DNA from: Anastrepha obliqua
Lineage: Eukaryota > Arthropoda > Insecta > Diptera > Tephritidae
Reading direction: 5' to 3'
Assembly (NCBI RefSeq): GCF_027943255.1
Contig: NC_072893.1
Location: 33,006,001-33,070,000, forward strand
DNA: 64,000 nt
Position 1 is the first letter of the stretch. Each line of letters opens with the position of its first letter. Under the pieces are notes generated by a model. The model was not told the DNA's origin. It did not search any database and saw only the letters and a list, made by a program, of their open reading frames with translations. The position numbers and the translations under genes were made by a program. Positions 35,803 through 45,698 of the stretch are shown here, in pieces.

Positions 35803-37659
35803 GGGGGCGTCGATAAATTACGTGAGATCTTTAAGGGGGGAGGGGGTCGAGTCAAATCTCATCTAATCTTACGTTGGAGAGAGGGGGGGTCTCGGCAAAT
35901 ATCACGCAATTTTTTTCTGATTGAAACAAAAAAAAATTATACTATTTTGGTCCATTATCCAGATTGTACATGCTTAAGATTTAATCTTAAGCGTAATAGT
36001 AGTATGATTAAGATCATTCACTAATTCGTTCGAAAGAAAATAATTTCATTAATACTTCGACGTTATATGTACATTACTACTGTCAAACCACCATATTTGT
36101 TTTATACCAAATAGCTCAATTTAATCTGAATTTACGGTACAGTGTAGCCCGTCGGTTGTTTTCGCGCCACTATCAGCCGAACGTGCGACTCAATGAACAA
36201 TAACGTACGAGCTGAGTGGTAGCGACACACGGACAGGTTCCAACCTTCTTTGTTTATTCTTGTAAATGTTTTACTCGACTCAGTTCTTGCTCTAATTTAA
36301 AATGAGTTATCAAGATTTTTATAACGCATACGTCAAAAGATATGTCTATAAGGCGAAGAAGTCCTGCCACGACGATGTGATAAAATTATGAAATACTGCG
36401 AAGCAAAAATTCCCGAAGAAAGAAGAGTTAATACATCACATTAAACATGAGATTGAACGGCTTCTCAGGGAATCTACTGAGAGAAAAGTTCGGTCTACTT
36501 TAGCATTCCTTCAAAATGTAGGTTAAAAATATATTTTTTAAGAAAATACTTTTTTTTATATAAAGTTTATTGTTACAATTAATAGCATAAAAAAACTGAA
36601 ACAGTGAAATTCTTGATAAAATATGCTAAAATCATAACTACAAAATATTAGCACGGTCATTTCCTTCACTGTTTTCACATAATTCAAAATCAGCTTCTTG
36701 TGATCAGCGATGATGTGGATGAAGCTATGTCGAACACTACACCATCTAACGTACGTCCCACTCCAGCACAAGATACTATGAAGAAACAGATTGCTAAGCT
36801 GCATATGGAGCTTGACCTAAGTGCTGCACCGCACGCCGGAGTGATCTGCATATGATTCTTCACGACCGTTTTCTGCCACCTCCATACCCTATCACTCAGG
36901 TTGATGGATGTTTTACAATTTCGGACTTTAAAGAACATGACGGAAAGTCATTCGCTCCATTTCGAATACGCCTACCGATTCAACCGCTGAATGCCTTCAT
37001 CAGCACGCCTTATGATCTCTATTGCCCAAGTATACGTGATAATTTAGAGAAAAGATGCTGCAGTACATGCGGTATTTACTTCGTATCTATCACAAGAGCT
37101 GCAGACCACAGGCGAGCAGCTCACATTGCACCAGCTAAGCAAGCGCGTATGTTCCGCAAAGTGCGACCCTCACAGATTGTCACAAGACGAGCTAATGAGT
37201 TACTGTGCGCAAGCGTCAACGGCTTAGAGTGGCTAGATCAGAACGAAGTTGAAGGAGCAGATGATTTTACTGAAAATCATATGGACTTGTTGGTCCCAAT
37301 AGTCTCTCTGGAAACCGCGCATGATTCTCCATGGACTGAATTAGAGTAGATATTCTTTTTTTAATCGCAGTAGTTACGATTTAAGTCTTCTATTTTTAAC
37401 TTTTTATTGCACTTATAACTCTCAGCAATATTGATTACTAGTCTTAACTAATTGTAAATAAAAGCACGAAGCAAATTTTTTTTTCTCTTTTTACAATAAC
37501 GATCCAACGCGTTTACATAAGAAACCCACATTTTGAAAAATCTCACGTGAGATTGGGGGATGGGGGAGGGGGTTGAATAAAATCTCACGACATCTCACCA
37601 GGGGGGAAGGAGGTATAGAAAATTAAAAAAAACACCTCACGTAATTTATGGACGCCCCC
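35803..37659 (+). mobile_element. TIR element with GGGGGCGTC termini and an unrecognised gene
   Basis: Terminal repeats at 35803-35826 and, inverted, 37659-37636 agree in 23 of 24 bases: GGGGGCGTC then ATAAATTACGTGAG. G-rich tracts and TCTCA/ATCTC words continue inward on both sides. Left flank is CATAA. On the right a mariner was inserted at the very next TA, so the original flank reads TA then TGATAA; a target duplication cannot be settled. The interior carries the pseudogene at 36302-37349 and no known transposase. Confidence 0.7.
36302..37349 (+). pseudogene. Unrecognised ORF of the GGGGGCGTC element, with a C2H2-like finger
   Basis: ATG 36302 opens MSYQDFYNAYVKRYVYKAKK, followed by a TGA at 36389-36391 where the frame otherwise continues well (KQKFPKKEELIHHIKHEIER). 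A possible intron runs from about 36520 to 36690. The next part reads VISDDVDEAMSNTTPSNVRP, shifts frame near 36835, then runs open to 37349. It contains CCSTCGIYF and ITRAADHRRAAH (about 37058-37130), a C-x2-C...H-x4-H-like spacing. The first part looks helical and charged. I recognise no family. It may be the element's own protein or captured host sequence. Confidence 0.45.
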
Positions 37660-37661
37660 TA

Positions 37662-38560
37662 AAGGGTGATTAACTTTCAAGGGCCGGTGTTGATTTTGAA
37701 TAAAATACAATTTTTTTAGGAAATTATTATAATTTCTCTTTAATATGATAACATTGGTGTGGCTCAATTACGTATAGAACAAAATATCGGCCAAATGGCC
37801 GCCGCGTCCTCGGCGACACACCTCCATTCGATGGTCCAAATTTTCGATGACGCTGAGGCATAATTAAGGTTCTATGCCGTTAATGTGCCGAATTATCTTA
37901 TCCTTCAGCACTTCAATTGTTGCTGGCTTATCGACGTACACCTTTTCTTTCAAATAATCCCAAAGAAAGAAGTCCAACGGTGTCAAATCACATGAGATTA
38001 TTCGGCCATCAAATTTTTCGCGCAAAAGATCCATTGTTTCGTTAGATGTGTGACAAGTGGCACCGTCCTGTTGAAACCACATATCGTCCACATCCATATC
38101 TTCCAATTCGGGTCATAAAAAGTTCGTTATCATCTCACGATAGCGAACACTATTCACAGTAACTGCCTGACCGGCCTCATTTTGGAAAAAATACGGTCCA
38201 ATGATGTCGCCGGCCCATAAACAGCACCAAACAGTCACTCTTTGTGGATGCATTGGTTTTCCGGCAATCACTCTTGGATTATCATTCGCCCAAATGCGGC
38301 AATTCTGCTTATTGACGAATCCACTGAGGTGAAAATGTGCCTCATCACAGAATAACGAAGTGCGCGATATGCATTTTGATTTGAACGCCCGTTTTCATAG
38401 TAAGCCTGAATAACTTTAACGCGTTGCTCGATTGTGTATCTTTCCATGGTTCAAATTGAGTTAGTCTGAAATTGAAAAATGTCTAATGAAATGCCGAAAA
38501 AAACTTGAAGTTTAGGTGTGGTACGCATTCAATATCGGCCTTTCAAATTTAACCACCCTT
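37662..38560 (-). mobile_element. Internally deleted Tc1/mariner (DD41D-like) element, 899 bp
   Basis: Terminal repeats AAGGGTGATTAACTTTCAAG (37662) and, inverted, AAGGGTGGTTAAATTTGAAA (from 38560) are flanked by TA. On the minus strand an ATG at 38448 opens an N terminus (MERYTIEQRVKVIQAYYENG) that jumps after about 30 residues to the first catalytic block (C-D-E-A-H-F-H). Then come IGPYFFQNEAG, the second Asp (MWFQQDGATCHTS) and the third (TPLDFFLWDYLKEKV). About 11 residues are missing between the last two; with them the spacing would be near 41. Confidence 0.85.
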
Positions 38561-38639
38561 TATAATGATAATTATTTTTACTGGACCACCAAGTAAAGCA
38601 AATTTTTGAATATTTTTTATTATCTTTTATTTTATTTTA

Positions 38640-38647
38640 GTATTATC

Positions 38648-38680
<33 letters not shown>
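38640..38680. repeat. Long poly-A run
   Basis: An uninterrupted A tract of about 36 bases at 38648-38683 follows a TTTTA-rich stretch. No retroposed gene is attached. Confidence 0.7.
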
Positions 38681-38682
<2 letters not shown>

Positions 38683-38899
38683 AAACACAAAATAAATAAT
38701 AATTTAATATGTTCAATAAAGAGATATTTACTCCCGCGGCTGACGCTCTAGCAAATAATAATACAATAAAATATATTAAGGGGGTTTGTAAAGTATCTTA
38801 CAAGTCTGAATTTTAAAGTTTCAACTCCTCCAGCTCAGTGATGCTTAAAGCCTTTATGGTATTAGTAAACTCGTTTCGTTTAAATTTAAAGTTTCTCTC

Positions 38900-39780
38900 T
38901 AATCGCTGAGCGTATGAGCGAATAGTTTCGTTATTCGTGCGGGTTACGAGTATCGTGCGTCCGCAATCGGAGCGTATTTCGAAGCCAATAATTCGTATGC
39001 AACTGTTCGTCGTAGATTTTATTCACGTTGCAATATTCGACGCTTAAGTGATGCCCCAAGAACGGACTTGATTCGTGCTTGTGTGCGAAGGTTCCGGACA
39101 ACAAATTCGGTGGCAAACAGCAAACAGCCTGGGCGCTGCCTGACATGGAAAACATATGCAAATATTGAGCTGTGTCAGTCCGTACCCAAGAGAGCAGCCG
39201 CCCTGGGGCTTCCAAGAACTATTGTGCATGAAATATTGAGGAAGGATCTTAGACTTGCCCCATTCGAAATTCAAATCGTTCAAGCGCTTAAGAATAAGGT
39301 TTACAATTTGCGTAAAAATGTGTGCAAGACAATGCTGGAGTGATGAAGCTTTTGGAGTGATGAAACACATTCTCGTTGAAATGGAAGTGCAAAATTGTCG
39401 TTATTGGTCACCTAAAAGGCAGAAACCGGTATTAAAACATCAACAAACAGCCACTTCACAGTCCCAAAGTGGAAGCAATGGAATAGTTGTACCTTAATTT
39501 TTTTTGAAAATCGTCGAGGACAAGCAATTTCAGTGGACATTGTTTCGGCACATGCTGAACGAATATTTTCTGTCAATAATAATGATACGCCGTCTATCGC
39601 CCGATCTTGCCCTATGGGCTTTTTCGTTGGGGTATCTCAAAAGTAAAGACTATGAAATGAACCCATCAACCATCTCAGCACTAACGGAAAATATCACTCA
39701 CGAGGATAACACCATCCAACATCAATTCTTCAGCGAGTGGCATAGAGTACGGCGATCAGATTCTAAGAGTTTATCCGACA
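38900..39780 (+). mobile_element. Degenerate Tc1/mariner element of the DD41D-like group
   Basis: The + translation shows the N-terminal helix-turn-helix region: NSYATVRRRFYSRCNIRR (about 39002-39043), then RACVRRFRTTNSVANSKQPG, then AAALGLPRTIVHEILRKDLR and PFEIQIVQALK (to 39300). The core follows with frameshifts: QNCRYWSPKRQKP, and FSLGYLKSKDYEMNPSTISA (about 39625-39680), corresponding to the last catalytic block. The first and second catalytic Asp regions are damaged. No terminal repeats were defined; the right side is replaced by a LINE piece at 39790. Confidence 0.75.
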
Positions 39781-39789
39781 GTCAACATT

Positions 39790-40165
39790 TCTTCTTCTTA
39801 ATTAAGCGATTTTGGGCGAGTTTAACAAAGTGCGCCAGTCGTTTCTCTTTTGTGCTAACTGGCGTCAGTCGGACGCACCAAGTGAAGCCAAAACCTTCTC
39901 CATCTGCTCTCTCCAACGCAGAGGAGGCCTTCCTCTTTCTCTGATACCAGCGACATGACCCAGCCAACGAAGCTACTAAATTTTTATTCGCTGCGCTATG
40001 TCTATGTCGTCGTAAAGCAAATACAGCTCATTATTCCATCGCCTGCGATACTCGCCGTCACCAATGTGCAAGGTCCAAAAATCTTTCGTTTAATCTTTCT
40101 TTCAAATTGGATTTCAAGGCTGGCTTATTATCGGTGTAAAAGTTGGTTTCTAGATAAACGAAGTC
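39790..40165 (-). mobile_element. 5'-truncated copy of the 46987-50230 LINE family
   Basis: The start CTTCTTCTTAATTAAGCGAT at 39791 is the reversed 3' end of the full-length LINE. It continues through the region encoding the extreme C terminus, GDGEYRRRWNNELY and the V-Y-L-G area, with an internal gap of roughly 200 bases. This copy retains 26 bases (in 39968-39993) that the full-length copy has lost. Confidence 0.8.
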
Positions 40166-40750
40166 TTTTTGAATCTCTCAATTTGGCTGGAATCGGTTCC
40201 TGACTCTGCTGTTACTGACTCCCATGAAGCCAATTATGACTGCCGTGAGTCTGCAGGCATCCCTTCGATTTATATTTATCAAAGTTGACGTTTGTTTGTG
40301 GTTGTAGGTAGTCTATAACGTTCTGCTGGCTTTGAAGGTTGTCTGATCGCGCCATCTACTTATACAATCCGCGATTCGTAGATAAAATCATTAGCAATTC
40401 TTTCTCAATTTAGCTTTTAGTTCCCAATTATGCCACCGGGCACCCTGTTTGAGACTTGCTCGCCCATAAGATGTTTTTGAGCATCACTGCTGCGCTTACT
40501 GTAACCGTGAAGATTTAAAACTTCAAAAACTTTGGAGTTTTTTATGATTTGAAAAATATTTTTGCATAAATAAATTCGCATTTTCAAGACGAATAATGTG
40601 AATAAGTAATTAAGTAAAATGCATGACGGCAGAAGAATACTATTGAAAAAATACGGGTTTCTTAATAAAAATAAATAAAGAAGTAACTGGCACGTACACT
40701 TCTGTTCGGTGTTTGGCCGAGGTCTTCTCCTTTTTGTGGTAGGCGTCGTG
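40166..40750. other. Intronic stretch, nothing recognised
   Basis: No gene or element signal. Confidence 0.35.
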
Positions 40751-40751
40751 A

Positions 40752-40942
40752 TGTTGTTCCACAAATAAAGGTGCCTACAGTTTTAAACCGACTTCGAACG
40801 GGAGACATTTATATGGGGAGCTTTTTCAATACCTTCGGAAGTTTGCCATTGCCGAGGGGCAATTTGTTGTTCATGCACGGAGATTCGTACCTATGCTTTC
40901 CCTAATGGTATTCACGCACCAATCCATTCGGCTATGGCTGAC
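40752..40942 (-). mobile_element. tRNA-type SINE copy with readable promoter boxes
   Basis: Read on the minus strand it starts near 40942 with CATAGCCGAATGGATTGGTG, which fits a tRNA A box region, then about 35 bases later GGTACGAATCTCCG, a near-match to the B box GGTTCGAATC. The body (GGCAATGGCAAACTTCCGAAG, GAAAAAGCTCCCCAT, TCGGTTTAAAACTGTAGG) matches the SINE at 43825. Polymerase III transcription from such boxes is known for SINEs. Confidence 0.75.
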
Positions 40943-41153
40943 AAGTTTTTTAATTTTAAAAAATATTTTTTACATAATCTCTGTGAAGCCTCTAACCATC
41001 GAAATCGTCAAATGTATTACTATTTACAAAATATAAAAAGATTCCATTTATTTTCACAATAGAACAAATTTAAAATGCATACAAATTTTAAAATCATCTC
41101 ATAAACAATTTGAATTAAAGTATTAAATATAAGCATTTTTTTCTCACTTACAG

Positions 41154-41333
41154 CAAGAGGAATTTTCCGGTGCGCCAGTGCAATGCCTCATTCCGGGCAC
41201 AAATCAATGGGCTCTACTGGGCGTGTCATCGTGGCGCATAGCTTGCGGACCGAGTGGTGTAGAGCGACCAAGAATGTATGACAAAATCACCTCGAATGCG
41301 GCATGGATACGGGAAATTCTAAGTGCCGCGTAA
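41154..41333 (+). CDS. Corin: Last exon of the Corin-like gene (end of the protease-like domain)
   Basis: Phase-0 exon of 60 codons ending in TAA. It encodes the Ser-195 region as QEEFSGAPVQC; active trypsins have G-D-S-G-G-P. Ser is kept, but the preceding Asp and one Gly of the oxyanion loop are changed, and two residues are added before Ser. The rest, GVSSWRIACGPSGVERPRMY then DKITSNAAWIREIL, is the usual C-terminal strand and helix. It is separated from the other exons by 18.3 kb. Confidence 0.88.
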   Translation, partial: QEEFSGAPVQCLIPGTNQWALLGVSSWRIACGPSGVERPRMYDKITSNAAWIREILSAA

Positions 41334-42140
41334 AAATGCTCAATATCGGAGGTACCTGCAGCAGTAGCAGTAGCAGAAGAGAATGTTAATGTTAATGTTA
41401 ACTTTCTCTGGTAGCAGTACACTTAATCGACAAGAACAAGAATCAATTGAAGTGTAGTTCAAGGTAACATGAAGCTAAATAATTACATTTAATACTTACT
41501 CGTTAAAAAGTACTTATTCGTAAACGTTTTTTGTTTCAAATGTTAATATATTACATAAATTTTTTAATTTTACATTTTGTATGTTTGTATACTCAAATAC
41601 TTAAGTGCAGTATAATTAGTTGTGTAAAAATTATGTTTGCGTGTATGTATGTGTGTGTGGCAACAAATTTTGCAAATAATTTCCAATATTAAAAATTTTA
41701 CAAGAATATTCTCAAAACTAAACTTTATGGGAATGTAAATATCTAAATGCATTTGTGTGTGTGAGTGCGTGTGGAATGTAATGCATTTAAATTAATATTA
41801 AATTTGTGTTTTTTTTGTTTTTACATTCGTTTTAAACTAATAAGTATCATATTTTTATCTCATTAATTTATATAAAAAAGCAAAAACATTTTATATTACT
41901 TTTTAACAGTTAGTTTACATAGGTGTTAAGTGCCGACATTCGTATGTCTCAATTATTTTCATGTTAATTATCCACTCTTGTAAATTTCCTAAATATTAAA
42001 ATCATGAATTTATGTACCACAGAAATATATACATACATATGTACTTATTCTTTTTGTAAAATGTGTAGCATATCATTGTAATTTTTTTTAAATAAAAGTT
42101 GTTTTGTTATACTGAGTAATTTTAAAAATAAAATCATTTA
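41334..42140 (+). terminator. 3' UTR and polyadenylation signals of the Corin-like gene
   Basis: AT-rich sequence without introns or elements. Candidate signals AATAAA are at 42091-42096 and 42127-42132, with T-rich sequence after each. Confidence 0.55.
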
Positions 42141-42820
42141 ACTATTAATTGCCTTTGAGTTTTACTTTGACATCGGTTGGCGGCCATCTTCGGCTGTTAA
42201 ATACGCGGTTACCTACAGCCGTTCAAACATACATAGTAAGAGCAATACGTTCCCAGCTAGAACAGTGCGGCTTATGTAATGCCTTATATGTGCCGTGTCA
42301 CTAAGACAAGTATCCTCTATGAATTTGAAAACCCTTGATTGCATTATACAAGCCAAATGGAGAAGCATAGGGGTATGTTCATATACGTGTGAGCTTTGAG
42401 AGAGAAGCCAGACACATTCCCCGACCAATCTCGAACGCACAAACAACGAGCCCAAATGCCGCCTGGCTATTGGAGTAAACATTTACATCCTTAACGGTAA
42501 TTACCGAAGTGAGCAACCAATCCACAAAAATTAATATACCCGTTCATATATAGAAGATTAGCTGCAAAATTGGGAATCAGCTGTCAAGGCTGTTTTGAAA
42601 AGTGTTTCTTAAGAGAAATGGGTTTGGTGGAATATTTTAATATGTTTGGTTTGTTTAATTACTATTAAATATATGATGAAAAGATAAATAATAATTGCGC
42701 AATTACTGTTAGTGAAAGGTGAAACGACGAAATCTGTAAACGACGGCTACTTATGTTGAAAGAAATTATGGAATGTGAAATTCGATATTCGATAAATAAG
42801 GCCATTTTACAGGCGTCTAT
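42141..42820. other. Intergenic stretch, nothing firm
   Basis: The word AAACGACGGCTACTTATG near 42742 has echoes at 44930 and 34097, hinting at another diverged repeat. No gene seen. Confidence 0.35.
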
Positions 42821-42821
42821 A

Positions 42822-43770
42822 GGTTAGGTTGGGTTAGCCTGGTTGGCAATAAGCCGCGCATAGACCTTTTGGTCCCTAGCGATACCAGATGGAGACCGAC
42901 CTTTATGAATACCTGAAGTAGACATCATGTAGGATGTCAGCGCTTTTGGCGAATCTAAGTAGGGCTGGGAGCTCCGCTTTTGAGACGTCTTCCAGACCCT
43001 CAAACAGTGGGGCTCCCAGGCATTTAAGTCGCGTTTTGAATACCTGAAGTAGACATCATGTAGGATGTCAGCGCTTTTGGCGAATCTAAGTAGGGCTGGG
43101 AGCTCCGCTTTTGAGACGTCTTCCAGACCCTCAAACAGTGGGGCTCCCAGGCATTTTAGTCGCGTTTTTAATAATGCCGGACAAGCGCACAGAAGGTGTT
43201 CTAAAGTCTCCTCAACATCCTCTCTGCATTTTCTGCATTTGTCCGTGTTAGCAATCCCTATCTTGTACGCATGTGCAGCCAATAGATTGTGGCCTGTTAG
43301 CATACCTATGATAGTTCTGCATTCCTTTCGCGAGAGCGTAAGTACGAATGGAGTCAGTTTTTTGTCGTTAGTTCTACACATGACTTTTGCTGTTTTGCAT
43401 GTGGTCAAGTTATTCCACCTAGCTTCCACTTGCCTTTTCATGTGGTCGTCCATTTCGTTGTATATTGTGTTTAGAGGTTTTGGTATGTCGTTCTCTTGTT
43501 CAAATGGTCTCACAGCACTTTTTGCCATCTCATCTAATATACTATTTCGTTCCCCATAATGCCTTTGTGACTAGGTACCCAGTAGATATGCAGCCTATTG
43601 TTTCCGGCTAGCCTTTCTATGGCCTCCCTGCTCCGTCGAACATTTTTGGACTTAATACAATATGAGCTTATTGCTCTTATTGCTGCTTGACTGTCCACGT
43701 ATATATTAATTGTTGGGCGTCTATAGATACAATCTTTTATCTGTAATATGGATGCATAATTATGCATAAT
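42822..43770 (-). mobile_element. 5'-truncated jockey-type LINE with a tandem duplication
   Basis: The 3' tail is at 42822-42838 (AGGTTAGGTTGGGTTAGCC on +). Minus-strand RNase H: INIYVDSQAAIRAISSY and LHIYWVPSHKGIMGNEIV (43575-43715). The C terminus follows: RWNNLTTCKTAKVMC, then TLSRKECRTIIGMLTGHNLL, then CRKCREDVEETLEHLLCACP (about 43195-43255) with a C-x2-C...H-x4-C knuckle. Most of this frame is open. The last part is shifted by a 131 bp duplication. The left border is at about 43770 in an inverted ATTATGCATAAT word. Confidence 0.85.
42905..43167. repeat. 131 bp tandem duplication inside the LINE
   Basis: The segment from 42906 is repeated from 43037 (spacing 131) with one visible difference (CATTTAAG versus CATTTTAG). 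Because 131 is not a multiple of three, the reading frame of the LINE C terminus changes after the first unit. Confidence 0.9.
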
Positions 43771-43824
43771 TAGTAATATCTAACAAAAATTTTATTAGAA
43801 TTATGTCTGTAAACCTCTTTCCTT

Positions 43825-44110
43825 TGGGTTTGTGCTTGACTACCATTCGGCATTCACAGAGAGAACGCAGGTTCGAATCTTGGTGAAACCCCAAATTAAG
43901 AAAAACATTTTTCTAATAGCGGTCGCCACTCGGCAGGCAATGACAAACCTCCGAGTGTGTTTCTGCCATGAAAAAGCTCCTCATAAAAATATCTGCCGTT
44001 CGGAGTGGGCTTAAAACTGTAGGTCCCTCCAACATCAAGACGCACACCACAAATAGGAGGAGGAGCTTGGCCAAACAGCCCAAAAAGTGTGTACGCGCCA
44101 ATTATATATA
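43825..44110 (+). mobile_element. tRNA-type SINE, most complete copy
   Basis: A B-box match GGTTCGAATCTTG is at 43871-43883. The body runs TCGGCAGGCAATGACAAACC, CCGAGTGTGTTTCTGCCATG, GGAGTGGGCTTAAAACTG, CAAGACGCACACCACAAATA, and closes with CGCGCCAATTATATATA. Further copies or pieces are at 5300, 29785, 40752 (reverse) and 58830. No poly-A tail; the tail is TA-rich. A DD37D transposon entered at the end of this tail. Confidence 0.75.
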
Positions 44111-44821
44111 CAGGGCCGTCGAGGTAAATCCGGAAAACATTTCGAAAGCTCTGGAGCAGTAGCGTTAAGTCTAAAACCGCTGATAAAGGGAGATATTTTT
44201 AGTGTATTGTTTCCTGATTGACATTGGAGCGCCGGAGTAAGTGCTAGTGAAACGATGAGTCGAGACAGAAGAGCTGCGATACTAGAGTCACTTCGCGCCG
44301 GAAAAAGCTCTAAAGCGATAATTGAGTGGTTTGGCTACAAAAAAACGCAACCCTGGATGGACCGCGTGGCTGCTGTAAGAGAATATGTGTATCAGCAGGA
44401 CTCCGCACCTGCTCACAAGACAAAGAAGTCCAGGCTTGGCTGCAGAACAATCTACCCTACCACTGGTCACCAGATTTGTGGCCACCTTCAAGCCCAGACT
44501 GCAATCCTCTTGATTATTACGTGTGGGGCACAGTTGAAGCAAAAGTTAACGCGAAGCCTCATAACACTAAGGATGCTCTGAAGACAACCATCGAGGAAGT
44601 GATGACCACAATGGACAAAGAGGAGGTAGCTCGCGCATGTGGGCGCTTCATGTCCCAGCTGGAGCAGGTAATTGCACGAGATGTGTAACCTCCATGAATA
44701 ATTTTCAACTATGAGTGTACTCACATTATACAAAGTTAAGTGCAAATAAAATTATTTTTGAGTAAATATCCCATAGTTTTGTTTTTAAGTTCAACATTCC
44801 GGATTTACCTCGACGGCCCTG
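44111..44821 (+). mobile_element. Deleted maT-like (DD37D) transposon, 711 bp
   Basis: Terminal repeats CAGGGCCGTCGAGGTAAATC (44111) and the exact inverse ending at 44821 are flanked by TA. An ATG at 44255 opens MSRDRRAAILESLRAGKSS (helix-turn-helix part), then the reading jumps to the second catalytic block, YVYQQDSAPAHKT (about 44388-44425). After a shift comes SPDLWPPSSPDCNPLDYYVW. Between the second and third Asp I count 37 residues when the two frames are combined, as in maT. The first catalytic Asp region is deleted. Confidence 0.85.
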
Positions 44822-45690
44822 TATATTTAATTATTATTAGCGATATGAAGAAAGGATAAGGAAAAGGAATAGCTTAATTAATTGCAACAATGGCTGCTAA
44901 TAATGAATAGTTGGAGGAAAACCGTAAACGACGTTTACTGAGGTTTCAAAAAATTATGACAGCAATGCGCATACGAAAATCGATATTACATTTTATAATA
45001 AGTAAAAGGAGGACAAAACGTTTATGGACACACGCTTTTTTCTGTAAAATGAATCCCTAATTAATAATATTTTATAAAAAATTATGTTTACAGACCTGTT
45101 TTCTTTGCCTGCATCCATTTCATTTAGTTTTTATTTTGATGTTTCTCATTACATTCGTAGTAATAATTATCGATAACACAGAAAACACAGGGTTGTAATT
45201 CAAAAAGTATCGTTATTATCTAGGATTATTTTAAAATCTCAGATTTTGGAAGACACATTTTGTATGAGAAATCGCGCTTTTTAATTATGGATTTTGAGTT
45301 AAGTGCGAAAAAGTAGATCATCTACTTATATGTGAACGTATTATAAGTTTCTTTATAATCTAAGATAATTTTATAATCTCGGATTTCGGGAGAGAAATGT
45401 TGTTGTTTAATTACTGATTGGGAGTTAAGATCGCACAAGTGGATATTCTAATTATACTCGTATGTGGACCTATTATTGATAATTAAGATAGTATTTTTAT
45501 AAATAGTTTCAAAGATCACTACGTTGGAATGAAACCTTCTCCTACCTTCCCCTATAAAATTGAAGAAATAATACACTGTATTACTCCTCAAAGTGTTAAC
45601 TTTAATTATGACGTGCGCTTTTTCTGCGTATTTTAATTTTAACTAAAAAAATGGTTTTATGGTCGAAACACCGTCGACTAGTCCACTCAC
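44822..45690. other. Intergenic AT-rich stretch
   Basis: A short basic reading near 44920-45040 (RKRRLLRFQKIM, RRTKRLWTHAFF) could be an eroded transposase N terminus, but it is too short to assign. Confidence 0.35.
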
Positions 45691-45698
45691 AACATATA

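Larger units (their letters stand above)
22813..41153 (+). other. 18.3 kb last intron of the Corin-like gene
   Basis: The donor is GTAAGT at 22813 and the acceptor TTTTTCTCACTTACAG ends at 41153. Both flanking exons are phase 0, and the protein reads on correctly from the last Cys region into the Ser-195 region. The intron contains an antisense gene, at least ten mobile elements and several repeats, listed separately. The other introns of this gene that are visible are 58-71 bases. Confidence 0.85.

Noticed and set aside
38648..38683. Poly-A run as a sign of a processed pseudogene
   Set aside because: No coding or exon-joined sequence precedes it, and no target duplication was seen.
43065..43559. 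164-codon plus-strand frame
   Set aside because: It is the shadow of the minus-strand LINE frame, which shows RNase H and zinc-knuckle motifs.
43871..43883. B-box-like GGTTCGAATC suggesting a tRNA gene
   Set aside because: The flanks do not fold as a cloverleaf with a proper acceptor stem and the surrounding body is repeated elsewhere as a SINE.
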